The notes under the pieces are model-generated. The model was not told the origin of the DNA and made no database searches. It saw nothing but the letters and a program-made list of their open reading frames with translations. Below, piece after piece: positions 23,579 through 35,822 of a stretch of DNA of 64,000 nucleotides. The position numbers and the translations under genes are program-made. The DNA comes from Coffea arabica (lineage: Eukaryota > Streptophyta > Magnoliopsida > Gentianales > Rubiaceae), in contig NC_092312.1 in assembly GCF_036785885.1 (NCBI RefSeq), positions 23,268,001 through 23,332,000 of the forward strand, read 5' to 3'. The stretch's first letter is position 1. Each line of letters begins with the position of its first letter.

Positions 23579-24103
23579 AAGTAGTAGCAAGGATATTGTT
23601 GATTGAACTAAGCTAAGACAATTAATTTGATACCTACCATCTTGTATGGTTGTAGTAAATGCAAGAATGCTAGTATTACATTCTTAATCCTCCTATGTAC
23701 GTACTCTTTTTATTGCATGGATTCTCTTTTTAATAATATATATGTAATGTATTTTCAGAACTAAAGAAGATTGATGCATAACTTTCCTCAGAACTATCGT
23801 ACTCGTATCCCAAAAAAAAAAAATAAAGCATTATTACATGAATTTAAGTTAAGGGAACATCCGAAATCAGAATATGAAGCATTCTTGATAGGAAAAACGA
23901 GAATATGAGAAACATTATTGGAAGGTTTCTATCATTTGGTTCTCTACTGCCCATGGAACCAAAATTGTGCACACTTAATAAATTGATGAAATTAAAATTA
24001 TCTAAAACAACCAAAAACACGAGACCCATCGATGGTTTTGGCTTCGTTTGAAGTTAGATATCTATCATCATAGCTCTTTTCGTGCGCATACAAATTCATT
24101 GAG
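23579..24103. other. Intergenic stretch 3' of gene D
   Basis: AT-rich 3' flank of gene D. Nothing recognised. Confidence 0.4.
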
Positions 24104-24480
24104 GGAAAATCGTTCGAAAAGTTTCACATTTTGTCAAATGAAATTTTTTTTTTTTTTTTTGCTCTTCACTTTTAAAATGTTAGTTTTACGGCCCTTAAAA
24201 AATTAAATTAGCAAAATTTAAGTTTGGTCCAAACTTAAGTTTTCGACTACTTTTTAATCTGAAATCATCATGTAATCCGCATGTAGTCATTTTTTATGTA
24301 CAAAAAGATCATATCTCACTTTTTTAGTTGTAAAAATGATTATAAATTAAGTCAAATCTCACTTCTTTAAGAAAAAAAAATTTATGGTTCGGGTCAAATC
24401 CTTTTTTTAAAGGGCAAAAAAAAATATGGATCGAGTCATTGATTTAACTTCAAATGGGATTTAACTTTTTTGCCTCAAAA
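24104..24480. mobile_element. One-ended relic related to the MULE at 27477
   Basis: Starts GGGAAAATCGTT and continues with blocks AAAATGTTAGTTTTACGGCCC and TTTGGTCCAAACTTAAGTTTTCGA that match the terminal region of the element at 27477-27985. I do not see the opposite inverted repeat before the TA microsatellite at 24514, so the copy seems truncated. Confidence 0.5.
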
Positions 24481-24511
24481 AAATGATCATGTGTGGTTCA
24501 TGTGAAAGTAG

Positions 24512-24513
<2 letters not shown>

Positions 24514-24571
<58 letters not shown>
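24514..24571. repeat. TA microsatellite
   Basis: Long run of TA units, ending TATGTATGTATATATG; the unit GAAAGTAGCTAT occurs on both sides of it. Confidence 0.95.
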
Positions 24572-24573
<2 letters not shown>

Positions 24574-24579
<6 letters not shown>

Positions 24580-25511
24580 ATATGAAAGTAGCTATTTTAA
24601 TTAGAGTGTTTCTCACTCCTATGTGGCATGCTTAATTGAAGAGAATTAATGGATTATAGGTCATTTGGGTTTAACCAATATTAAATATTATATTTTACGT
24701 TTAAAAATTATTCCTAATTTTAAAATCAATTTAAAAAATAATTAATCTTATCTTAATAATATCTAAAATGACTTTTAAAAAAAACTAATCTTATCTTAAT
24801 GATATCTGCTTTCTATCAAATTATTACTTAGAACTATAGTAAAACCTTTCTCAAATTACAATTATTAAAATCTTACATAATCCATAAATTACGTCCTTTC
24901 ATCACCATATCAATGATTAATATTCAAATTGCTCATTATCTCTTCCCTTAATTTTGAAATAACTTAGTGTAAAAAAGAGAATTAATTATTACACCGACAA
25001 AATTATCAATATTGTTGAAAACTAAATATTTACTGAAGAAAAAAAAATGGATTGCTGGATCTTTTCTATTTAATTAAATGTGAATATATAGTTTTAGGCT
25101 TATGGTCATTATAAAATTTAAATTATCTAAAAAAATATTTATAAAAAAAAAGAATATTTACCAAGTTTTTGATATGGGATATATTATCTGATGTATACTA
25201 TCATATTATAGCGAAAGTATGCAAACAAATTTTGAAAAATTAGTAAATAATTGAATATTTAGAATAAATTAAATTTTAAAGTTAATATGAATGGACATGT
25301 AGGATTGTTGTTAATTTTCATATTTAAATTATTCATATTTGTATAAATTCATAATAAAAAAAAAAGACCATGCTAAGGCACAAGCAAAATTCTAATCTCT
25401 TACTTAAATTCCCAAACAATATTAAAACCTCTTTTGTTATTTTTTGTTCTTTTCGTTACTTTAATAACTTAAAGTTTCCCATCCCTTCTTTTATTTTCTA
25501 AAGTCCCAAAC
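24574..25511. other. AT-rich intergenic stretch
   Basis: Strongly AT-rich. No gene, RNA or clear element found. Confidence 0.4.
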
Positions 25512-25519
25512 TAGCCACG

Positions 25520-26245
25520 GGTAGGGGCGGGGTTGGGGCGGGGGACCCCTCCCCCATCCCCCGCCCCGCCCCGCCCCGCTTCCCCCGCGGGGTTAATAAA
25601 ATTTTTCCCGCTACGTTAATAAAATTTTATTATAGTTAAATTTTAATAAATAATCAAGTACTAAAATATCAACACATCATCAAGTTATTATTCATTTTAA
25701 TTTTACAATTGAAACTCATAAAAACAATCAAACAAAAATTATTTGAATACAATCCAACATGATGAAATAAATACAACTAAAATAGTTAAGTTTTCACTTT
25801 TGGTACAAATACAATCACTAATTCATTATTGTGTTTGTGCTTTTTTTTTTTAGAAAAAAGTGTTATTCTATTAAGTATAATTAGAAATTTAGTATAAATG
25901 TATTAGTAAATTTAGTATAACTAATTAATAAATTCTATTAGTAGACATGTCTAATTATTCGTATAATTGATAATATTAATTATATTACATACACTAATAT
26001 ACATTATATAATATATCTAATTAATAATATCATTATCATAAGTTTATAACTAATTAAATTACATATTATATATAATTATATATATAATTTTTTTTTGCGG
26101 GTGGCGGGGCGGGGGTATACTCCCCCGCTCCCCGACGCGTTTCTAAACGGGGGGAAAAAATTCCCCCCCGCCCCCGCCCCAACCCCCGTCCCGAGAGCCC
26201 CTCGCGGGGCGGTTGTCCGCGGGCACCCGTCCCCATTGCCATCCC
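25520..26245. mobile_element. Non-autonomous hAT-like element, 726 bp, perfect 8-bp target duplication
   Basis: Perfect TAGCCACG duplications at 25512-25519 and 26246-26253 flank an element with G-rich or C-rich ends and an AT-rich core. The right end reads CCATTGCCATCCC; the left end is degraded (GGTAGGGGCGGGG). The core matches the copies at 2110 and 34212 in inverted orientation. Same length as the 2110 copy. No transposase. Confidence 0.85.
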
Positions 26246-26253
26246 TAGCCACG

Positions 26254-27467
26254 GGAGTTTTTAGTGAGGTAAAAGAAAGGAAAGGAAAATTGAGCAACAA
26301 TTAAAAAAAAAAGATTTCTGCTCAGATCCGGACAGAAATGGAGAGGAACTTGCGAGAAGCCTATCAAAATTTTTCGAATACCCATCTTGTCCTAATTAAA
26401 TTGTTGAACAAATTTTTATGACCTTTTTGTATGTCCAAAATGATTTCACGTCTTTCCATAATGCCTAAACAGTATTACGAACTCTTCTTTTCTCTCATAA
26501 TTTAAGTTTTCTCTTGTTTCCTTTTCCATCCTAAACTCCAAAGCCTTAAATGAATATCACTTTTGGCTCACCCAGAAAGTTGACTAACAAAACAAGAGGA
26601 AGAAAAGAAAAATTGAAAGGATTCTAGCAGTATATACACCCAAACTAGTTGTCTGGATTAAAATTTGCAAATATCGGATGTCCCTTCCGAATGTGTTTTT
26701 CAGAACACTTTTTATACTGCAATATATACTTTATATACGACAGAACGTACTTAAGAAAGATTCTGAATTTTTTCTCCCCTCCAATTTATGAGTATCCAAA
26801 CTGATTCAGCACCCTGCACTACTACAGATAAAAAAAAAAAAAAAAAAATTTAACAAAGATGAAAGAGGCCTTCTGTTATAAATATTGTACATAGTTGTTT
26901 CTTGGGGTGGTTACTGCTTTCCACAGAAATACGCACAACTTAAAAAGGTATGACAAAATTGCTCACCTTGAAAGAGATTCTGTGAGAAATGATTTGCCCG
27001 GAAGGCTGGCAACGCTCCCTGTAAAGACTAGCATATTCACCCACCGAAAGCTGCAGCCAATATTGCTCTCATCTCGCAGAAGGTTCTTTTGCCCCGTTTC
27101 ATCTTCTGTCCCAGATAGAATATGAACCATACCCAGCATTGAACGGAACAACCAAATAAATAGTGTGTAATAATTCAAAGAAGCAAGCAAGCAAGCTAGT
27201 TTGGATCGGTGAATCATCAGTAATGCTAATGCAAAGCACTACTGTATGTGATGGGTGTATCTCGACTTGCAACTGCATGACATTTTATGCTCGACTTTAT
27301 GCGCCCACTGGAACGCTCATCATTCATTGCTGGAGGTCCTCAGGCGCCCATTCCCTTTCAATGAGCAACAAGCTACACTTTATGCCTAACAAGCGCGCAC
27401 TCCCGTGTTCAAAAGCCGTAAACGGGGTTAGATTCGTACTCCTCCATGCTAAATATATATTTTGATA
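26254..27467. other. Intergenic stretch
   Basis: No convincing gene. Around 26895-27125 a plus frame contains SSRRRFFCPVSSS, faintly like the presequence of the A-E family, but there is no neighbouring exon structure to support it. Confidence 0.35.
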
Positions 27468-27476
27468 CATTAATAA

Positions 27477-27985
27477 GGAAAATTCGTTTAAGGTGTCTCT
27501 AATATTTTGTCTGTTAAAAATTTTTATGTTTATTTTCAAAATGATATTTTTACGTCCCATATAAAATCAAATCGATAAAATTTGATCCAAACTTAAATTT
27601 TCGATCACTTTGTATCATATGAATCCATTACGTAACCCTTACATGATTTATTCTTTTGTAGTTAACAGAGTGACTCAATTTATATACATTTTTGCCACTA
27701 AAAATGTAGGATACAACCCATATCATGTTATCTTTTTCTTTAAAAAGTTGTGGTCTGATCTAATTTATATTTGTTTTTGCCACTAAATGAGTAAAATTTG
27801 TACATAAAAAATAATTGCACGTGGGTCGCACGGTAATTTCAAGCTATAAAGTCGTCGGTAACTTAAGTTAGAATAAAATTTTATTAATTTAAATTTATGA
27901 GGGACGTAAAATTAACATTTTAAAAATAAAAAAATGAAAAGAAATTAATTGACAAGATATGAGAAATGTTTTAAACGGTTTTCCC
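27477..27985. mobile_element. Short MULE-like element with long inverted repeats
   Basis: The ends GGAAAATTCGTTTAA and (reverse complement of the right end) GGGAAAACCGTTTAAAA open inverted repeats of more than 100 bp sharing AAAATGNTANTTTTACGTCCC. Flanks CATTAATAA (27468-27476) and AATTAATAA (27986-27994) agree at 8 of 9 positions, as expected for a MULE target duplication. No coding capacity. Confidence 0.75.
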
Positions 27986-27994
27986 AATTAATAA

Positions 27995-30283
27995 CTCATG
28001 CCATTGACACTTGTACAAGATGTCGATTGTTAGAGGTGTTGAATCTTTTGGGTGCACAAATTTAATCTTCTTAAAACCAACCTACGTTGGTTAACATGTA
28101 TAGTTCACTTGTATGAAGCATTGGTGCCTTTTTAGACTAGAGGTTGCTCGGTCTCCTCTAGGTCACTGTTTTGAAAATTGAAAATGCCCGGTTGGTTAAA
28201 GTATCTGATTGAATTGTAAACCAGTTAAGTTATTGTGTCAATCCGATTCACTAATAAAATCAATCCAAAGCTGGTTAAAATCGCTCACAACTAATATAAT
28301 TGGAATGTCGAACCAATTTTTACAAAAAATTTCTTCTTCTTTTTTGGTACATATCAATTTTGTCCAAATTATTCAATATTAAAATTTTGAAGTACAAGTT
28401 TTTGTATTTGAGGTCTACAGTAACGCATTCCAAAAAATATCACTAAAAACACGTATTAATTCGTACAATCTCAAGCATATATAATAAAAATATAAAAAAT
28501 TTCTTTCTTTTTGCACTTATTACCCCACCTTCCATCACGTACCATCGGCCATCCCTCCTCCTCTCTCACCCTCTTTCTCTCCCTTCTTCCATTGCCACTA
28601 CCACTCCCGCCAGATTAAGGGTAGAAGGGAGGGAGGGGGGTTGCAGGGTAGAAGAGGTAGGACGGAGGAGGTGAGGGAAAGAGGAGAAGGGAGGAGTGAC
28701 GATGCTACAGAGGAGGGTCAAAAACTTTTATTAAAAAATATTCTAATATAATTTTAAATTTTAAAAACAATCTAAAATATATTCACAGTAATGAGTTTTT
28801 GACATACTCTACTACATCATAGATAACGTAGCTCTATTTTCAAGGTACGCATTTGTTTGATCGCGCAAAAAAAAAAAAGGGTGTCTAGCAACTAGCAAGC
28901 GTCGACCGAATTGTCATGTACCGATGATACTCACGAGTTGGAAATCAGAATCTTATCCACATTGAAAAATTGGATGCCGATCAGCCTGTTTGATATGGCT
29001 GTTTAATCAGCTAGCAGTCCAGTTTACTGAGAAACCAAAAGAGGTTTTATAACACCGTCTGGCCCGGAGCCCTTATTGTCTAACGGGAATAATTGCTCTA
29101 CTCCTATCCTATCCTATTAGGAAGGAGAGCCGCCCAACTGGGCATGTAGTGGAAGTGGAGGTGGTTTTCAATACCAAACAAGCACACTTTAAAATTTGCT
29201 TTAATTTACATACACTCTCTTGCGGTTTGTTTGGCCAAATTAACGAGTTATACCTCAAAGTCTGGCGAAATTTCATTTATCTCCCTTTGTCAATGACACC
29301 ATTTTTGGTTCTTCTATTTCTTGAAAGAGGTTTCTTGATCCTAACTCGATCTCTCCACTTTTTTCCAATTCTAGCATCTGCAGGCTTGATGATGCGTCCT
29401 CTGTGTTTGAGTTTGATTGTCGTGACATAAGCAATCAGAAATCCTATCTACTCAAGTCGGGAGCTGAGTAACAATACCTTATTTTTGTTGAAAAAAAGTT
29501 TCCAAAAAACAAAAGGAAAAAAAAAAAAAGTCAAACTTTAATGTTCATCTACCCTGAATCGTTAATGTTTCTTCTGTAATAAGGTTCGTTCCATAAATAA
29601 TTCTTCATTCAATTAGAACAGTTCAAATAGAAGAAAGGGACTTCAGTTTATGAGGAAAGCCAATAGAACTTAAGTTCTTTGCATAGATTGCTTACAAATG
29701 AGTAAGCCATTATTGAGCCAGCAGTAAAAGAGAAAGGTTTCTTTTTTTTTTTCTTTTTTTTTTTTTAAAAAAGTGTTGGTATGGTACAAAGAAATAACAG
29801 AGCCATTATTGGCATACACAGTATGTTGGGCAATATTCGGTGAAAATCTTTTGGTGCTTGGGAAAAGAATTTAATCGACTGTATAGGACAACGCTCAAAA
29901 CCAATGAAAAGTATTTGATCTGGGCTTAAATTCAAATATAGATACACGGTTTTATCTGGCCTTTTTTGAGTTTAATTTTGTTTTGCTAAGGAGCAATACG
30001 TTTTAATTTGGTGAACCTGCCATGCCCGCTTGCAGGAGTCATGCTGCCGGAAATTAAGGTCGGGATAAGATATTGTTGGCCAATTTTTTAGGACTTCGGT
30101 TGGTTTACAAATTAAGAGTCTGTTTGAAGTTTTGAGTTTTGGGGGATCTTTCCGTCATTTAGCCAAAAATTATAGTCACAGCCGCCCGTCTCTCGCTGCA
30201 ACTTTCGTATCTGGTCTTCGGTTTTTTTTTTTTTTTTTTTTCTTGCGGATTTTTCTGGACTTTGCAGAGACTGAATAAGAGCG
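27995..30283. other. Intergenic stretch upstream of gene E
   Basis: Contains a pyrimidine-then-purine skewed block at about 28500-28725, a reading frame at 29149-29430 without recognisable content, and T runs near 29740 and 30220. No gene supported. Confidence 0.4.
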
Positions 30284-32808
30284 ATGGCGATGAATCTTGG
30301 GTTAGATCGAATGGCATTTTGTTCGTTTATATTCCGATTTTGTTTATAATTTAATTTATTTCTAATGCAACAATCACATATGTGTGTGTATATATATATA
30401 TCTTTTAGCTAGCCTAATTTTTTTTTGTTTCAGGCGGAATTTAGGTAAATATTTTACCACCGTTGGCCCTTTCTCAGCGGGTTTTGGGGGGTCTTCAACC
30501 GCGAGGAGCGGTGGAAGTGCAGGAGCTATGGCTTTACTGCCTGCCCGCCGCCAGTTCTCATCCTGGTAGTTCTTTTCCAAATTGATTCAGATACCATAAC
30601 TTTATTTCTTCCTCTCCGTACTGCATGTTATATTCACTTTTGAAAGTTTTAGCAAATAATGGTTGTGTTAGAAGCCCTCTTTTTATACCCAAAGAAAAAA
30701 GGAATTTAGGGCTAACTATCCGCTTTATTGGTGTTTAGTATCTCTTACTGAGCAAAAACACGTATAGAACTTTTCTGGAACATGAGATCCTTTGTCTTCT
30801 TCTCCTTAATTTGGAAAATTTTTATTGGTCATTTGAAAGAGTTATGTGATCATCAAATACGGTGGCTCCATGTATATACTTCTATGGCCGGTAATTTACT
30901 TCTGACAGAGTTCATAAGTATCAACACATAAGCTAGTGTTTGGAGAGCTTGGATTGCTGAACAAGTGTCTGTTTTAAGATAGATTGAATCTCTATTCTCT
31001 TCTATCAACTGTTAAAAGATGACTAAATCCAGTAGTACGTTTCATCCTGCAATTGGCTTTTCGTTCTAGTATCAGGCCATACAGTAGTAGCTTGGTCCGC
31101 AAAGAGTTTGTTTGGGCATTCAAGGGCAAAGCTTACTTTTCCAAAGTGAAACCTATTATTTTAGTTGAACAGATTGTAGAAGTTTGAGAACTGATTTGAG
31201 AACAAGAGAACCGAAATACATGATTTCTCGCGATTTCTTCTCCTAATTCCTGAGGATTTATGTTCTTACGCAGGTCTGCTAGAAATCTTAAAAGAGAACT
31301 TCGCGAGCTTATGGCTGAATTCAAGGAATTATCCTTCAGTAAGCTCTTTTTGTCAAATTCTCTTCTTCTTTTTTTCAAATGTGAATTTTTTCTGCAAAAA
31401 CGATTTTTTTTTGGGTTTTCAAATGTGATTTTGTTTTGTCTTTTCAAAAAATTCCATTTTCTTTTTTCCTGCCAGGTGAGTGTTTACATCTGACTATAGC
31501 GTCAAGTGTTACTGCTTATCTGCTTCAGAGGTGCAATCAAGAGCTCATCTCGTCTATACATTGTTGGTCATTTTATTGAATCCTGATTTCATTATTCTTG
31601 TTTAACTTTCTTTCCTAATTGCAGTACTGTGCGTGGTATCGCGAAGCTTACGAAGTCAGTTTGGTCGAGGTTCTCTCTTTCTCCTTCTTTGTTTGAGAAT
31701 AATAACGTTATTTGGAAAATTTCTTCCTAGTCTCCGTATTCACATTGAACATGTCTTTGGATGGAGAAGATATTTCACATATGGTCCTTCACCCTATTTA
31801 TTTCTAGTAATCACTGTAAATGGGTTTTGTTGATTTTGTCCGTTAATCACACTTAATTCGCTTACATGTTGAAGCAAATTCCTTTTGAGTTAGGTTAGTA
31901 TTAAATTATTTGCTTTCTTTGTTTCATGTTTTGGCATGGAGTGATATAATCTGGAATTGTCCAAGTAGTCTTAGTTGTCTACTTTTTCCACTGGCAGAAG
32001 CCTTATAGTCCCGATACTCCAAAAATGAGAAGTGATTGGAATAGAGAAGAATTTGAGGGAAAAAAAAAACCTCCACGAACGGTGTATTGTTTCTGGCAAA
32101 GGAACCGAACTAAACGAATTCAATAAGGTGGTGAAAATTTGCTGATATAGTTCCCAATCTTATGTTGCATCGTTTCTGTGTGGATGTCAAATCATATCGA
32201 ATGGGTTTGGATTGATTTGAATTTAAGCATATTCAGAAAAGCCATATGAAGGGCAATAGATACTTGTCTTGTGCCAAACTTTTCGTTTAGATTTTGGAAT
32301 TTTCTTATTGCTCTTATGTAACTCGTTAATTACCTTCAACTCTTGCTAAGATCTTTTAACTTAAAATACTGCTCAACATTTGTTCAATCTTCGTGTGCTT
32401 TTCTTGACTTGACAGGACTGGCATTGCAAACTTGAAGTTCAGCAGCAAGAGGTTTGTTCTGTTCATTTGTGTGGTTACATATTGCAGCTTCTTATAGTTT
32501 GTGTGAGGTAAATTGGTCTGACGGCATTTGACGGGTAATAGAATCACCAGATCCAAGACTATTTAACTCTTTTTCTGTTCCAAGTTACATCTGCATTGCC
32601 TGTGAAGTCAAAGTTTAGTTTGCTGTATTTGGGTGGTAAAATGATCATCTTCTTTCATACCTTTGACTTGTGTTTCTGCAGTCTGCTGCTGTAGTTTAAT
32701 ACCTATATGCTTGATAAGCGCATATGTTGTTGAAACCAAATCTGTTTTTCCTACCTCAGGGATGGCGGTGGCACTGATGGAGGCAGTAGCAGGGATGATG
32801 GTGTTTGA
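30284..32808 (+). CDS. Family gene E: small protein with mitochondrial-type presequence
   Basis: Seven exons: 30284-30300, 30434-30565, 31274-31338, 31476-31530, 31625-31669, 32416-32451 and 32760-32808, total 399 nt, 132 residues. Junction phases 2,2,1,2,2,2 and all exon lengths except the last equal those of C. Product: MAMNLG, RNLGKYFTTVGPFSAGF, GSSTARSGGSAGAMAL, PARRQFSSW, a helix NLKRELRELMAEFKEL, a short hydrophobic part LHLTIASSVTAYLL, a basic part GIAKLTKSVWSRTG, and a tail DGGGTDGGSSRDDGV. Introns are also similar to those of C, so duplication was genomic, not by RNA. Role unknown; presequence and weak membrane segment point to mitochondria, by inference. No frame damage. Confidence 0.75.
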
Positions 32809-34098
32809 ACTCATTAACATAATCTGCTTTTTTTTTTTTTCCTTTTTGGGGACAAAATGTCTACCTTCTGTGGGAAATGCAGGATGATGTGACGATGTCT
32901 GTTCTTAAATTTGGTGCTAAAATACCTGTGGAGTAACTGCAACAGGATGATTTGTAGAGAGGACATTGACCGGCAACTTGTATTTAGTGGGCTGAAGTTA
33001 AAAATTGACCTTGAAGCCTTTTATGTTTTACATATACAGCTCTGTTTGTGGAGTTTAAGCTTTGCTTCAATCAGGTACGGGCCAGTTTACCTAATTGAAA
33101 CGAAGCATAAACTCTATTTTTTTTTTTGTTGGCAAAGCTCATGCTGAGTCGGCTCATTTAAAACTTTGAAGTTTTTGGTTTAAAAGGCTTCAAATCCTTT
33201 TTTCTTTCTTCATTTATATACCCTAAAGGGTTAATTACATTTATCTTCCTTATAGTTTAGCCAAACTACAAATCAAACCTTGAGATTTGGACAAATAACT
33301 CTAACCCCCCTATCAGTGACACCTTCCAAACTCTATAGACGGAAAGAACGAAATGTCAAAACTGACATCCCTTGGAAAATGTTAAACCCAATCCATCCAT
33401 ATTCATACTTCACAGTCACCATCGTATGCCCTCTCCTTTCATTCTTTTTCATGTCTCTTCTTATCCCTCGTACAGTTTCATCTTCCTATAACCCATTTGG
33501 CTAACTTCTGCAGTGGATGCACTATGACTTCTTTCCTCTTTTCTCCACCCTCCATCGCTGCCTTCTCTTCTCCGCGAGTCACACTATCTCATGAGACAAG
33601 AAGAAAACATATCCATACCTAATTTCCAAATCCATGGACAGAAGGGCATGTATTGGCACTTTGGTTTGAGATCCAAGGTTTTGACATCCCATGACTTGGT
33701 TAATCACTTCGATCCTCACAATTTAGTTTTAGCAATGCAAATATCAAGATCTAGTCTGTTGTATGGGTTAATAAATTTATTGTTGTTATTTATTTTCTGT
33801 TTGGGGATTTTTGTTGGATTTTAGTGTTGAAAGTATTTGATTGGGAATTTGCTGATAGTTGTAAAGCAATATTTTGAGAATCCCCGTGATTGTGTTTCTA
33901 AGGCTTTGTTTGGATTGCATTTTTCTGAATTTTTTATAGAAAAATTATTGTAGCGATTTGATATATGGTAAAAAGGGGATTGAAAATTGTGTCCATAGAA
34001 AATATAACAATTTTTCCAACACACCATAAAACTTTGTCTACCTAACAAATATTTCAAAATTTTAATTAGGGTTGAATATGAAAAGGAAGAATATGGAT

Positions 34099-35529
34099 AG
34101 GAATGGCAATTGGGGGCGAATGCCCACGTGGGCTAATGGGGCGAAACGGAAGAGAATTTTTTCCTCCCATTTAAAAATGGGGTGGGGGGCAGGAGAGTAT
34201 ACCCCCGCCCCTAAGGATGGCAACGCGGCCACCCGTCCCGTGGGGAACTAATGGGGCGGGGGGGATTTTTTTTCTCCCGCCACCCGTTTTAAAAAATAAA
34301 TATATAAAATATATATGTATATATATATATAATATATAATTAAATTAGTTACAAACTTATAATAATGATATTATTAGTTATATGTATTATATAATGTATA
34401 TTAATATATGTAATATAATTGATATTATCAATTATACTAATAATTATATATGTGTACTAATACCAATCATTAATTAGTTATACTAAATTTACTAATATAT
34501 TTATACTAAATCCCTAATTACACTTAATATAATAACATTTTTTTCTCAAAAAAATAGCACAAGTACAATAATGAATTAATGATTGTATTTGTGTCAAAAA
34601 TAAAAACTTGAATACTTTAATTGTATTTATTTCGTCATGTTGGATTGTATTCAAATAACTTTTGTTTGATTGTTTTTAAAAGTTTCAATTGTAAAATTGT
34701 AATGAATAATAATTTGATGATGTGTTGATATTTTAATACTTGATTATTTGCTAAAATTTAACTATAATAAAATTATATAACATTTTTTTTATTAGTCCCA
34801 CGGGGGCACCCGCGAGGGAAGTGGGGCGGGGCGGGACAGGGAGGGGGCGGGGGGAGCAGGGGACGGGGAACGGGGCGGGGGACCCCGCCCCGTTGCCATC
34901 CTTACCCGCCCTGCCACCCGTTAAGAAAAATTAATAAATATATATAATATTTAATTTAATTAGTTACAAACTTGTGATAATGATATTATTAGTTATATGT
35001 ATTATATAATGTAATTAGTATATGTAATATAATTGATATTATCAATTATACTAATAATTATACATATCTACTAATTGAAATTATTAATTAGTTATACTAA
35101 ATTTACTAATACATTTATACTAAATTTCTAATTATACTTAACACAATAACATTTTTTTCTCAAAAAAATCACAATAATGACTTAATGATTGTATTTGTGT
35201 CAAAAGTGAACAATTTAACTACTTTAGTTGTATTTGTTTCATCATGTTGGATTGAATTCAAATAATTTTTATTTAATTATTTTTATGAGTTTTAATTGTG
35301 AAATTATAATGAATAATAACTTGATAATGTGTTAATATATTAGTACTTGATTATTTGCTAAAATTTAACTATAATGAAATTATATAACAGATTTTTATTA
35401 ATTCCGTACGAGAAGTAGAGTGGAATAGAGGAGCAAGAGGCGAGAGGCGAGAGGCGGGGCGGGGATGGGGGAATAAGTGGACAGCAGGCGGGGCGGTCCC
35501 CATCCCAACCCCGCCCCATTGCCATTCCC
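34099..35529. mobile_element. hAT-like element (outer copy of a nested pair)
   Basis: Begins AGGAATGGCAATTGGGGG and ends CCCCATTGCCATTCCC, with the AT-rich core shared with the other copies. It is interrupted by a second member at 34212-34904. Flanking duplications are unclear (ATATGGAT and AAATTTGG partly agree), suggesting this copy is older. Confidence 0.75.
34212..34904. mobile_element. hAT-like element (inner copy), 693 bp
   Basis: Perfect terminal inverted repeats TAAGGATGGCAACG / CGTTGCCATCCTTA, and target duplications CCCGCCCC (34204-34211) and CCCGCCCT (34905-34912), 7 of 8 matching. The target is the C-rich end of another copy of the same family. Confidence 0.88.
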
Positions 35530-35822
35530 AAATTTGGATTGGGTTGTGCATGGCAGCCACAATAAAGCTGCTGGCGCTGCTGCATAACCGTGGGTCGTTT
35601 TGAAGAAGGTTCCAAGGTGAGTTGATGAATATTTTGGGAATTTAAATGCTTATTTTCGTTGACATGGGTCAAGGAAACAAGCAGTCAACGTATCTTGACT
35701 CACGGAATGGGATCTTTTGTTATGATATTTCGAGTTTCAAGGGTTGTCCCGTTATTTGGCCAAATGTCAAGGTCTAATTCGTAATATGGCTAAACCTTAA
35801 GGGAGGTAAATATAATTAACCA

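Larger units (their letters stand above)
33229..35822. mobile_element. MULE-like element containing nested hAT-like elements
   Basis: The left end GGTTAATTACATTTATCTTCC and the reverse complement of the right end GGTTAATTATATTTACCTCCC head inverted repeats of about 75 bp, sharing TTTAGCCANANTAC and ATTTGGNCAAATAAC. Flanks ACCCTAAAG on the left and ACTCTAAAA on the right agree at 7 of 9 positions, a decayed 9-bp duplication. Inside lie about 0.87 kb of unrecognised sequence and the two nested hAT-like elements. No transposase found. Borders are accurate to a few bases only. Confidence 0.7.

Noticed and set aside
26895-27217. Possible sixth member of the A-E family (SSRRRFFCP on plus)
   Set aside because: No exon 1 with MA...LG, no phase-2 donor in the right place and no hydrophobic exon nearby.
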